Positions 14,901-24,914 of a DNA stretch of 64,000 nt are shown piece after piece (position 1 is the first letter of the stretch; each line of letters opens with the position of its first letter). The notes under the pieces are model-generated. The model was not told the origin of the DNA. It searched no databases and worked only from the letters and a program-made list of their open reading frames with translations. This DNA comes from Lineus longissimus (taxonomy: Eukaryota; Nemertea; Pilidiophora; Heteronemertea; Lineidae). Position numbers and translations under genes: made by a program. The stretch spans positions 3,162,001 through 3,226,000 of the forward strand of contig NC_088308.1 in the NCBI RefSeq assembly GCF_910592395.1, written 5' to 3'.

Positions 14901-17900
14901 GACTCTAATTTTTTGCCGGTTATAAATTGGTTACCATGGCAATGTAACCCACACATTGATGAAGTAATTTTGCTTCATCGTATGACTGGGGTTCTACCAG
15001 CTGCACCTCGGCAATTGGCAATCGCTGCGGGACATTGATAAAGGTGATGCCATTTACGATAGAAACCTGTTCGCCACCATTCAAGATATAATTGTCGCGT
15101 TGTGCAGTTCACCACAAGGGTAATGGAAGCTGAAACTGTGTACCATAAACATTTTGCAGGGGAGGGGAAAGATAACAGGTTACTCTGTTGCACACTACGA
15201 CAAATTCACTACAAAATGAGCACAAATTTCCAATCGATTTAAAATGTCTTCAAAGAACCTGTCAAGCACTTGTGACACAGACAGGATGTACACAGTGTTA
15301 AAGTCCTTCAACACTACTACAAAATATGACTATACAAACATCAATATTAGAAGAACTGCATGGTTGCCATGGTAACATGCTATAAACTTGCTTCGTCTGT
15401 ATATATATATATATATTTATGACAGAATTGGGAGCTAATTGCAGGTAATTAGCCTAACCTAATCAATAATACTGATCAGCTATCATCATGTGAGCTAACG
15501 ATGTCAAGTCGTTGGTCTCATTCTGGGTCACCTATACTCTCCTTTCACCAACATAGGACTGTCTCGGAATATTCAAGAAACTGAGATGTCATGCACATGG
15601 TCTGGGGTGAAGGATGTCTTTCAAATGTTTTCAAAAATTTTCAAAGCCAAAATTTATTTGGGGCTGATGATATTTCTTCATTTTGAGCAGAAAAACGAAG
15701 TGAAAAAAACATTTGGACTCAGAAATGTTTCATCTTTCAGACTTGAATTCAAAATTCGGAAAAAATTCCGAAAAATATGCAGCAATCCCTCTTCCCACTG
15801 CAATTTTGAGAAAAACACCATTCTATCAACATGCCTAAACCAAACAGGCCTGGTTCTCCTGAACAAGGACCGTGACAACAGGCCTACAAAGTAGGCTTTC
15901 TTATAAGCAAGAAGAGCAATGCTGCTGCAGACTCTGTGAGCCCAGTTAGTCGATTGATACCGGTAAGTTTGCAAAAGATCTGCCTGGCATTTGCCTGTCA
16001 TCCTGTTCATTTTGAATCACAGACATGCCAGTCGAACAGCCTCCCTGACAACTTAAGTACAACTTATCAATGCATTGGATAAAGTACCAATCGATGGACG
16101 AGTGAGATAAGATCGATGGATCCAAATGATGAGTTCAAGTCCAAATGACGACAGGTGATTAAATGGAGAATTAGATGAACGTGTGAGGCTCTTTAGAGCT
16201 TGTGTTTGAGGGCGTAGGGGCCACTTGAATAAGAGGCGTGTGGTATTGTGGATATTAAAGATATATTCGATAGCTTCAGGAGATATGATGGAGAATCAAA
16301 CGTATGTGAGGCGAGGGAAGGGCATTGTATTCGTCGTAGAAATACGCTTTAATTTAGTGTTTTGACATCCCACAACAGTATCAGAATTCCTTTTTGTGGC
16401 AATATGCATTCAGGTTTATCTTTTAATGTGAAATATGCAAAGATGGGTTTCATTATTGGTAGGGGATGACTGTTGGTCAAAATGAAAATGTTGGCCTGAA
16501 AAAGGGTTTTACAGTACATGTTGTGGAGAAATAGTCGTTTGAAACAAGTGTTCTGCTCATGGCAGCTGCCTGGCTTTGCTCTCGTACAAACTGCACTTGC
16601 TCGTATTGATTTCGACTGTATTGATAGAGTAAGCATAGGCTTATGGGATCAATATTTCGTACTCACTACTGTGTTGGCAGCGCACTGTGTCAGCCATAGC
16701 CTATATCCAGGCGTTGTTTATGAAAATAAGGCGTTATAAATAATGAAATGTGCCTTTTTAAAGTCCTTAATGTAAAACAACTTTAGTTCAGAACTTGAAA
16801 ACAGGTAGCTGAACGCTTATCAATACAACTGAATACTTGCCTATAAGCTGATCACACAAATGGTATGTTTTCCTTCACTGATATGCATCTTTCAAAATAC
16901 AGTTTACCCAGAGACACCATTATTCTACCTCACTCTCGTCATCGGATTTGAACCAACTAAATTAATATGTTACTCGTGAGTGTGGGACCAAACATTACAT
17001 TACCTATATCAAATATGGTCACACAAATAATGACAGGGAATTTTTAGTAAGACACTCGGATAAATTACTCAATACGAACCACTTAAGTGCCGATCACTTT
17101 TGTCACGAAGTATATAACCGAACGAAATATTTCTCATAAATGGCAACATTTGGGTGGATCTCTCTCAGAAAATGCCATATGTATGACTCAATATTCTAAA
17201 CACAAGAAAACCTTCCCACTGATCAATATCACATTCAATAAATTCTCATTTTATACGTTTGTGATATACTTGTACAGTACATGAATTATTCTAAGCATGA
17301 TACATGTTTGCTGCGCACAATTTTAAGTAGAATAATATGATCGATAACTACAGTAGAATTGGGTCTAAACAGGGACTGTATTCCTAATCCTTTGATATAA
17401 ATACAAAATTCCCCATAGATGAGCCTTAATAGACCTTGAAAATAGCACAAGGAGACTATACCAGCATATTAGTGACGCAGATGAAAAATCATGATATTTT
17501 TTAATAGAAGGTGGGTTTGGATTGCATAATACTTTTAAACAAAAAACTTTCTATCTATTAACAGTCTTAAATAGACTTTTGGATGTACAATTACAGCTGT
17601 ACAGCCCTCGGAGGAATATCAACCATCTCCAAAAACCAAAAGGAAATTGCTGGTCATTTTTTTTCTTCTTATAACGGCAATGAATGGCTAATAATAATCA
17701 AGAATTCATAACAAGCACCCACTTACAATCACGACTTGTTCCATTCAAGTAACAGTTTTCACCACTCTGGACACTTTAATATTTTATTCATAACAAAACA
17801 GCAACTAATGCCCCTTACCTTTCTATCATATATTTTCCACAATTCATAACTTTTCTCATAAGAGCTCTTTTACTGACATTTTTTTGCTCACCCTATTTAT

Positions 17901-20900
17901 TATTCAACAATTTGTCGCCAAATTGCTTACTTCAAGCAGAGTTATAGCAAAGGCCTGAGTCTGGCCCACAAACCTAAACCGACGACGACGGCGACGACGA
18001 TGATGACGATTGAGCCTTCCTTCATTCTTTTCACATTTTATGAAGACACGAGAGAACAAGGAACTAACACCAACTTGTTAAAATATGCCAATATACAGTG
18101 CAGTTTGCTGTATATTAGCACATTCATTTATTATATTGATATTTCAAAAAGCATTCAACTAATTTCTCATAAAAAGAACTGTCAATGGAGCAATCCATCG
18201 GCCGTATGAATAATACAACGTTTCCAAAGCAACTCCAAGTGTTTCGTTGAACTGCGCATTGTGTTACCGAGTCGGTAAATATGAACTCGCAGCACAGCTT
18301 CAGAATCGACAACGGCAAATGATATATGAAAACTGCAAATAATGACAGAACTGCTGAGTACATTTCAAGCTGTGTTGTTTAGATAGAATGTTTATCCAGA
18401 ACAAGTTAGAAGCGGGCGCTGTGTCATCCATCCAAAGTTATATGACTGCCATTCCTGACACCTTTCTTCTGTAATCTGGCTGAAGAGGTGTTGGCACTAG
18501 CGCGGTGTACAACACCGCAAACAATTCTCAACTCTTTTTTCCAAATGTTGATGATACCCTATCATTTTGAAAGTATTCTTTTTGATGAGTCTTTGTTAAA
18601 AGCAGCTTACCAAAGATAACTGAGTCGGAGAAGAAACCCTAAGTACATAGGCCTACCTAGGCTGATAGAATTCATATCATCGCAATAATGAAAGGAATTA
18701 TGGGCGCTATGGCTTTCGCTATGCATTGTACATGTACCTGCTCTGGAGCAAACAACATCAACTATAACAAAGGTATCCAAGCATCAGACATGGTTACATG
18801 CTTCCCTCAATACTGGAACCAACTATGGTGCTAAGGAACACAGAACAAAATTTATCATTTTGTACCAAGTAAAACAACCATAAAAACATAATAACTCTAA
18901 GAAAGTTTTGATTTAGTGCATCCCAGACGGAAGAGGGCAAACTCATAGATAGTGGAGAGCCTGTTATATCCAGCTCTACAACAAATCTTGTCGGGGCAAT
19001 TAAAACAGCTGCCCCTATTTGTCGTACTTTAAACCCCAGCAAGTCCAAAAACAACATCTCACAGACAAGACTTCTCCGACATCTGATCCCGGCCACTAGT
19101 GCATCAAGTAGTGCTTCAGCATAAGAGTAACACTAATGGCTTTTGATAGTGCATTCCAGAAAATCACGAAATGTCACAATAATCTCTGGGGTTCAAATTA
19201 ATACAGACAAATGGTGATGTCATAAATGTAGCCATATTCGCCAAACTCAGGGGGAACCGAAATAATCTCACCATCTGTAACTCTAGAATGTAAAGGTACC
19301 ATCATGAGGCCTAGATACTCTATTTCGATCTGAGCACACAGTGCTTGGTATCAAACCAGCACTAACCAGGCAAGAACACAACCATCCTTGTCCAGGACAG
19401 CTACTTTTGTTTTTCTGGCATTGTGTCTGAAAGCAGAGTTTCCGATTTCTACTGCAAGTCAATATTTTCATGATACAAGGGAAAATTCATGTAGGTGGGG
19501 CTGAGCAAAAAGCCCGGGGTTTCATCATACAGGCAAAGGATTATGCAAGCAGCGGTGGTTCCATGTTATGATAAAGCTTTAGCTGAAGCTTGGCAATGTT
19601 CAACTTAAAAGGGATTATAGCCCAGCAAGTATTTCAGTTTTAAACTTCTTCGGTCATACACTGCTGATACAAGCTACAGCCGATCGATGTCTGCCTCTCT
19701 AGTATGAAGGATTGCTGGAGCGCATAAGTATAATGATCCAACTACAAGGTAGAACACAAGACTATTGCACGTTTGCTGATGCTTCTAAGTTTACCTCTAT
19801 GATAATGCCTACCAATAACCACCTATTGTTTTTGCTCTCGGCAGAGGAACAAGATGCTATTTGTTCAGGTGATATATTTTTAAACTCAGGAAGAAATCAA
19901 ACAGGAATACCTCATCCTATAACATAACCAGTGATTTTCAATATACTCCGCCTCTCGATATTTCACTGTATCTTAGGATGGGAATACCTTGACCCTGAAT
20001 CCAGCCACCTTCCACAAATAGTAAAGCAATGAGGAGTGATTGCCCACAGTGTGTGTCTTTGCCTGTTTGTTGCTTTTACCAAGTTTGTCTTTTATTGCCT
20101 TCAAATGGTAAGGGTAGATACATTCTATCACATCAACAGTAATAAGACAATCGGGTCCAATACGAAAAAACGTGATTGTTCCTTTGTCACGCTTTATCCT
20201 GATTGCTTATATCACATAAAAACATGATTGTGTAAATTCACACAAAAACGTGATTGCCGAATCACATAAAAGCAGGACTAATAGTACAATCACGGTTTAG
20301 CTTGAATGAACCAAAGTAGGGTAAGGGGAGATACTATATAAATTTAGTGGTTTAAGGTTAACTCGAAACTAAAATGGTATTGAAAATATGGATTGACAAG
20401 ACTATCATCATCTGCCAACACACACCAATATGTACATACAAAAGGAGACAATGACTTTCCCAGGACTATATATCATCAGTAACCATGGCAACTGAAAAAG
20501 ATGCTCACTCACAAACAAAAGATGAGGAGGAGCCGATAAATAACACTCCTTTTTAACACGATTTGCGCTAAAATGTGTGCACAAGATAAATACAATGTAG
20601 ATACGAGCTGAAACTCAGCAATGAAACTGTCGTGTCGAACCAACTCAGAGCGATGCAATGAAGACATGTTTGTGTGTCATCTTCCCATAATACATCAAGA
20701 TGATGAGTCTTCGTGAATGCATTATATTGACTTTACTGTCAATATTATGTTGTCATAAACTTCGTTATTTGATAATAGTCATAATCAGTTTTTATCATGG
20801 TCACCTTATATGATAGGGAGCATATATAAAAACATTAATAATACCCACCAAAGTGTACCTTAAAAGTGTTGCATCATGGGTAACTTCTAAACGGATGTGC

Positions 20901-22743
20901 CTATTATATGATGACCAGAGTAACATCTGTATATATATGACACTGTCTAGTTTCACCAACACCAATTAACCATGAACATCGCTATAATTGCCCCATTTTA
21001 GTACATCCAACTTTTAGCATGTGTTTCGCTGCCAAAAAGAGGTCTCTGATCAATTCCATGGTAAAAGCACTTATTTCGCAGTGCTTTGTCTAACCCTAAC
21101 TCTCCATATGAAAAGGCAAAACTGGTGCTGGTACCAGATGTAACCATCCGTTTTTTCAGGCTGAGGTGACCTTGGGCCTACACTTTTGTGTTGACTAATG
21201 ATTAGTGTGTCCATCGTCTATTCCAGGCCTTTGATTCTCTGCAGCCAGAACACTGACCATCTGTTACCAGATAAACCACCGATGTTGTTCTCCATAATGC
21301 TGTCACCAGTATATTTAACCTGCCCTATACTAGTTTTGTCACAATTCACAGACGCTGGCAACAACTGGAATCATTGAAAAGTATTCAGTCTATCATTTAA
21401 CATCATATTTACTTGTTTTAAAGGACCAAGATGTTTCAACCTTGATAAGAGTAAGACATGATTAGCCATCATCTAGTAGTGTGAAAGAATGCTTTGTTTT
21501 GATGACTTTCGTTTGTGACTGGCTCCGGCTGAAGGATCCCAACATAAGGAGACCAATATAAACAATATCAAGGGTTGGAGTTGTTTGGTTCAAGATGACA
21601 GGTTTTGATATGAAGTGATAGAGAAACTTTGTTTGGAACTCAAAAGCACTTGACAACGAGATACCACTCATATTACTCCACACAGTGTAACATAGCCCAT
21701 ATCTAATTTGAAATTACATGTTAATAGTTCTGTACCCATTACCTCTAGAGTTATACATGTACTACATTATGCACGTTTTACGTAGAAATGGTGACTAGAT
21801 CAAGCACATACTGCAATGTTGGTCAATTATTTCCCTCTACATATTATCAACATGTAAGCTATACCTAAGATATATAGTGTGAAAAATATCCTGAAAGATT
21901 ATTAACAGGTTCCTTGTGGAACTGACGCTCAAGGGTTTTAAGCCTTCAGTCTAAGCCCAAGCGTTTAGCAATTGAAAAAGCTAAACCCCAACTGAAACCA
22001 TTAAGTTACCAGTTAATCATAAATTCCTAGTGCTGGCTTAACTGAAATATCATTACTTAAGCCTGAATGCCTTCATTAGAGGGCCTGATAATATATATAT
22101 TTATACATGGGCTCCACTGACATTATATAAATCACAAAACAGCACATGGTGAGAGCCATTGGAAAATGTCGAAATTTTTAATGGTTGTCAACTCAGAGCA
22201 GGCTTTGAGAAACATTTGACGCTTTACCCAACACAAGTCTGCAGGGACTATTTTAGGGCAGTATTGCCTTGGCAATTTCAAACTGAAGGTCATACTATCC
22301 ATGTCTCTCAAGATGGTTCGAACCAGGCATACCACATTGGCATCAATCCTTGATTCCTTAAAAACAGGTATATATATATATACACAAACGCTAATAGCCT
22401 AGCATTTATATTATGAAACCAGAGAAGCCATAATACTCACCAAGATTCGCCCAGTGGTTGTTTGACCAGATATGAGCTCTCCCGCCCAGTCTTTCGCCTC
22501 GGTCATCCATCCTATCTCTGGGTCAGGGGACTTCTGGAAAGCCCCCTTCTGTGGACTGCCAGTCCTTTTGAGAACCTGCCGGTCTCTCTTCCGACAGAAA
22601 AGGTAAGCGAATATTCTCCATATAAAAATCACAATTAGACCGCCAAGAAAAACGATCAAGCTTGAAGCAAGGAAAACGTGCCATTTTCTGTTATTGAGGC
22701 AGTCATCAATAGCATCCTGAGCCGATGAATTTGTAACAGCCAT
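2904..22743 (-). CDS. slo: BK-type calcium-activated potassium channel alpha subunit, 5' part (slowpoke/KCNMA1-like)
   Basis: Three coding exons read on the minus strand: 22743-22441, 7007-6946 and 3003-2904. They join in frame (303+62+100 nt = 155 aa) with GT-AG borders. Exon 1 carries an extracellular N-terminus and the extra BK helix S0 (about residues 22-49, motif [20 protein letters not shown]). It then gives the S0-S1 loop, with the family-typical [15 protein letters not shown]. Exon 2 encodes S1 ([20 protein letters not shown]). Exon 3 encodes the start of S2 ([16 protein letters not shown]). S0 is unique to Slo1-type channels, which is why I call Slo1 rather than another Kv. The voltage sensor S4, pore and RCK gating ring must lie below base 1. 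The product is a plasma-membrane K+ channel opened by voltage and intracellular Ca2+. The ATG at 22743 is the first in its frame here; an additional upstream exon cannot be excluded. Confidence 0.93.
3004..6945. other. slo intron 2 (3.9 kb)
   Basis: This is the intron between channel exons 2 and 3. It holds a decayed LINE-like fragment near 3580-3890. No other gene, RNA gene or strongly structured repeat was recognised; the open frames here are short and unconserved. Confidence 0.7.
3580..3890 (+). mobile_element. Decayed non-LTR retrotransposon fragment (reverse transcriptase C-terminal region)
   Basis: Translating the plus strand from about 3607 gives a stretch with the residue pattern seen at the C-terminus of many LINE ORF2 proteins. 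An IDVFDDRC-like start (compare RIDAFDQWCLR) is followed about 45 residues later by [12 protein letters not shown] (compare RRLKWLGHVLRM). After an in-frame stop near 3781 comes LPKRW and a W-rich tail. There is no intact ORF, so it is a dead relic within slo intron 2. The clade cannot be assigned from this little sequence, and chance resemblance is possible. Confidence 0.45.
10617..10827. mobile_element. About 210-bp foldback (MITE-like) element
   Basis: The two ends are imperfect inverted repeats of nearly 60 bp. The left end begins TAAGGGTTGACCACAG and ends CCTAAAGCAATTA. The right end begins TAATTGCTTTAGGATT and ends ATGGTCAACCCTTA. The inner part also pairs in places (GAATGCT against AGCATTC), so the whole unit is one long imperfect palindrome. 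No coding capacity. It looks like a non-autonomous DNA transposon; the superfamily was not determined. Confidence 0.7.
10892..11054. repeat. Diverged direct duplication, two copies about 106 bp apart
   Basis: The segment starting CTATAGTTTCAGTCAACATG at 10892 recurs at 10999 as TTATAATTTCAGTCAATCTG. The two remain alignable for almost 60 bp, ending GATTTCCCAAG and GATTTCCCACT. No known family recognised. Confidence 0.65.
12665..12770 (+). mobile_element. tRNA-derived SINE-like head with an internal perfect hairpin
   Basis: GTGGTGTAGTGGCTCAGGCC followed by CTCTGACTAGCGGTCAAGAG resembles the tRNA-like 5' part of animal SINEs: an A-box-like TAGTGGCTCAGG, then a GATCCGAA remnant of a B box. At 12717-12746 the sequence forms a perfect inverted repeat with 14-bp arms (CGAAACCACCAATT) and an AA loop, which would replace the normal B-box region. 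The 3' limit of the element is unclear. Confidence 0.5.
12717..12746. repeat. 30-bp perfect hairpin in SINE-like element
   Basis: Arms CGAAACCACCAATT and AATTGGTGGTTTCG with an AA loop; complete pairing over 14 bp. Confidence 0.95.
14356..14422. mobile_element. Short copy of the AACCTCTCT...GGTTCTACTG foldback element
   Basis: AACCTCTCTATAAAGAACA at the left and TCCTTAATAAAGAGGTTC then TACTG at the right match the ends and interior of the longer element at 25206-25347 in the SLC15 gene. This is a shortened, diverged member of the same MITE-like family. The inverted ends are imperfect. Confidence 0.65.
14930..14943. promoter_or_regulatory. X-box-like palindrome (RFX site candidate)
   Basis: GTTACCATGGCAAT matches the RFX X-box consensus GTNRCC-spacer-RGYAAC at all but the last base. 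It lies in slo intron 1. Function is inferred from the motif only. Confidence 0.3.
15363..15376. promoter_or_regulatory. Perfect X-box palindrome (RFX site candidate)
   Basis: GTTGCCATGGTAAC is a full consensus RFX X-box with two half-sites around an AT spacer, in slo intron 1. Function is inferred from the motif only. Confidence 0.4.
15400..15416. repeat. (TA)n microsatellite
   Basis: A pure TA dinucleotide run of about eight units just after the X-box-like motif. Similar short TA runs occur near 22090 and 22370. Confidence 0.9.
17981..18010. repeat. (GAC)n/(GAT)n trinucleotide microsatellite
   Basis: GACGACGACGGCGACGACGA running into TGATGACGAT, a short impure trinucleotide repeat in slo intron 1. 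Confidence 0.9.
19928..19962 (+). repeat. Dispersed repeat, copy 1 (second copy at 23991-24030)
   Basis: The block TTTTCAATATACT followed by CCGCCTCTCGATATT occurs here and again at 23991-24030, where ATACC is inserted between the two halves. Both copies are preceded by CCAGT. The repeat family and its true boundaries are unknown. Confidence 0.7.
20479..20492. promoter_or_regulatory. X-box palindrome (RFX site candidate)
   Basis: GTAACCATGGCAAC fits GTNRCC-AT-RGYAAC, the third such site in slo intron 1. The flanks differ from the other two sites, so they are not copies of one repeat. Function is inferred only. Confidence 0.35.
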
Positions 22744-23492
22744 CCTGACGGATTATTGTATATTCACGCACAAATCTGAAGAATAAATTGATATAACGCT
22801 GGCCAGGCCGAGCTATCCATTGCACATACCACCATGAACCATGTTGCCAACGCTGAGGCTGAAGTCGCTATGCACGAGCTATACCCGTTAATCGTCAGTA
22901 TCAGAATATGTTAATCAGCCTGGCTCAACAGCACTGGGAGCCACTGGATTGCTACTGGACTTGAACATGAACATTGGGTAACTCGTACGAGCTTTCCACT
23001 CATAAAATGTTTATTATTAACTCCCTATTAGTAAGAATATGATCCGATTCCTGCTGCTTGTTGTTTCACTAAACATTTAATTCCCTCCGCTATAAACATA
23101 AGGCAAAGCTGGTTTGTGGGACAAATGGATTAAACCCCCTGGTGTCTTCTTCACTAACTGAACTCGGGAGCTTTCACTTTCATTGGAACTATCATCCACT
23201 TAAACTAAAATATGTTATGACGAAGGACTGAAAAACAATTGCACTGGATCTCAGGATGCGGAACTCCGTCCTAATGTCGTCTCCTCCTTTCACCGCCGAT
23301 AACTTCCGCCAGATAATATGTCGGACGCACCATCATAAATGGGTGGTCAATCAAATTGCTCGACACAAAGTAATTGAATGACGGCCTGAATTGATAGTGC
23401 CAACCTCCGGACCAGGTTACCCTTCTTCTATACAACATGCACTGTGCATTTGGCTCAAGTCAGCATCCCTCGAACCGTTACTTATTGAACAC

Positions 23493-23678
23493 CTGGGCCC
23501 GGTGCCGTTAAAACTAGGCGGTACTCCATGGCAGAGCCCTTGCGGATCCGCCAACTTCGTGGTGACATAGCGGTAGCTTAGCCTAACGGCACAAATTTGG
23601 CGGCATGCTAAGATAACGGTGGTTTAGCGGCCGCGAAGCCACCGTTGGCAGATAGCGGAGCTTTGAACAACCGGGCCA
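23493..23678. mobile_element. GC-rich MITE-like element with GGGCCCGGT-type ends
   Basis: The left end reads CTGGGCCCGGTGCCGTTAAA and the right end CTTTGAACAACCGGGCCA, which pair as short inverted ends (GGCCCGGT/ACCGGGCC). The interior is clearly GC-richer than its surroundings and repeats AGCGG and TAACGG motifs in both orientations. There is no coding capacity. Likely a non-autonomous DNA element; the superfamily was not determined. Confidence 0.55.
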
Positions 23679-23990
23679 AGGTCTTCAATTATGATGGCGT
23701 TCAGTGCGTGTCTCGTGCGACAACCACGAGTGAGTGTAATGGTAGTGTTGTCGCGACATAGGACGCGTGGGAAAGGAAGGGAATGCAGGGAGATAACCGA
23801 TAAAGTAACATCCCTTCTGACGGCCAATCAGGGTGGAGTTATCGGCGGTGAAGGGTGAATATACGCACAACGACAGTGGATCGGCCTGACCTTCTAATTA
23901 CAACACCCTGCTTGGAGATAGCCTGTGCCGCCCATTTGCGCCCTCCAACTGAATTTATAGCATAAATGTGTAACATGGTCCATCCTGGCA

Positions 23991-24030
23991 CCAGTTGTTT
24001 TCAATATACTATACCCCGCCTCTCGATATT
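23991..24030 (+). repeat. Dispersed repeat, copy 2
   Basis: CCAGTTGTTTTCAATATACT followed by ATACC and CCGCCTCTCGATATT matches 19928-19962, in the slo/SLC15 intergenic region. Both copies have the same orientation. Confidence 0.7.
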
Positions 24031-24914
24031 ATATATTCGCCAAAAAAATCACATACCTGTATGAGTATAGGTCTTCGTTGGTACCAGACGGGATGTCATA
24101 GTCTATTTGTAACTGGCGTCGTCTTGCGTTTACATTTAATTCAGGTCTTCGTTTTGTACCTCGCGCCGCGTATGTATATCAGAAAGGTCAAAGTCTTATA
24201 GTTGTATATCTATACAAGGCCTATGTCTTATATTCCACCATCCTGAGGAAATCAGGGTTTAAAGTTTGTCTTCCCACGTGCTGTATCATGATCGCACTGG
24301 AAGGTTGGAATCAAATTTCCCGCCACAAAACTTTGACCACTTGTCAGTAGCGCCTCTATTTGTGATAGTTAATCTCACATTCACTATCGATCAAGAATGG
24401 GTCTTATGATCATCCCGAGACGCGGAGCAGGAAAGACCGACTTCCTATATCTATGCATGTATATACCTCAATTATAAGAACTACAGTTTTCATGAGACGC
24501 TCAACATGATTCTCAAGGTAGGGAGTCCCCCAATGTTATAGTATACTATACTATAGAAACTAAGTCCACTGGCGGGCAAAACCTACACTCCGGAGGCAGT
24601 GGACCGGCCTCGTCCCTCTCCCAAACGAGAGCCAATTAGGATGACGCAATGGACTACCTAGGGAGTCTAGTAAAACCCCGTATCATCATGAGTCGGGATC
24701 TTCTTGACTAATAACTGATGGGCCATAAAAGGCCTACCAGACTTCCACCCAATCAACATAGAAAGTAGAGGCCTGTCCCACTACTGCCTGTTTGACCTTT
24801 TTTTCATCTTGTCTTTCCAAGACTTAACCATGAAGCTTGTCTTTTTCAAAATTTCAGACATCTGAAATGGCCAGGATTCTCACAGTCTAACTAAGGGCAA
24901 CATTTCCAACCAAC

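Larger units (their letters stand above)
7008..22440. other. slo intron 1 (15.4 kb)
   Basis: The very long first coding intron of the channel gene. The exons on either side join in phase, so no exon is missing. Content: foldback elements, a SINE-like element with a perfect hairpin, simple repeats and three X-box-like palindromes, each listed separately. No host gene nested in the intron was recognised. The open frames of up to about 110 codons have no recognisable domains and look like chance. Confidence 0.8.
22744..24914. other. Divergent intergenic/promoter region between slo and SLC15
   Basis: The two start codons face away from each other 2.2 kb apart, so both promoters should lie here. 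Seen in it: a GC-rich MITE-like element at 23493-23678, the second copy of the dispersed repeat (23991-24030), an E-box CACGTG at 24275-24280, and otherwise unique-looking sequence. No TATA box could be assigned with confidence to either gene. Confidence 0.6.

Noticed and set aside
14975-15193. Minus-strand frame ending in a Cys/Arg-rich segment
   Set aside because: It looked like a possible transposon-coding remnant, but I could not match it to any family, and no inverted or repeated ends were seen.
15586-16010. Overlapping open frames of about 100 codons on both strands
   Set aside because: No domain, no splice context, low-complexity Phe/Lys-rich translation; looks like chance in AT-rich intron.
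24275-24280. CACGTG as a lysosomal CLEAR element for the SLC15 gene
   Set aside because: Only the 6-bp core matches (context CCCACGTGCT), it lies about 640 bp from the start codon, and E-boxes are common.
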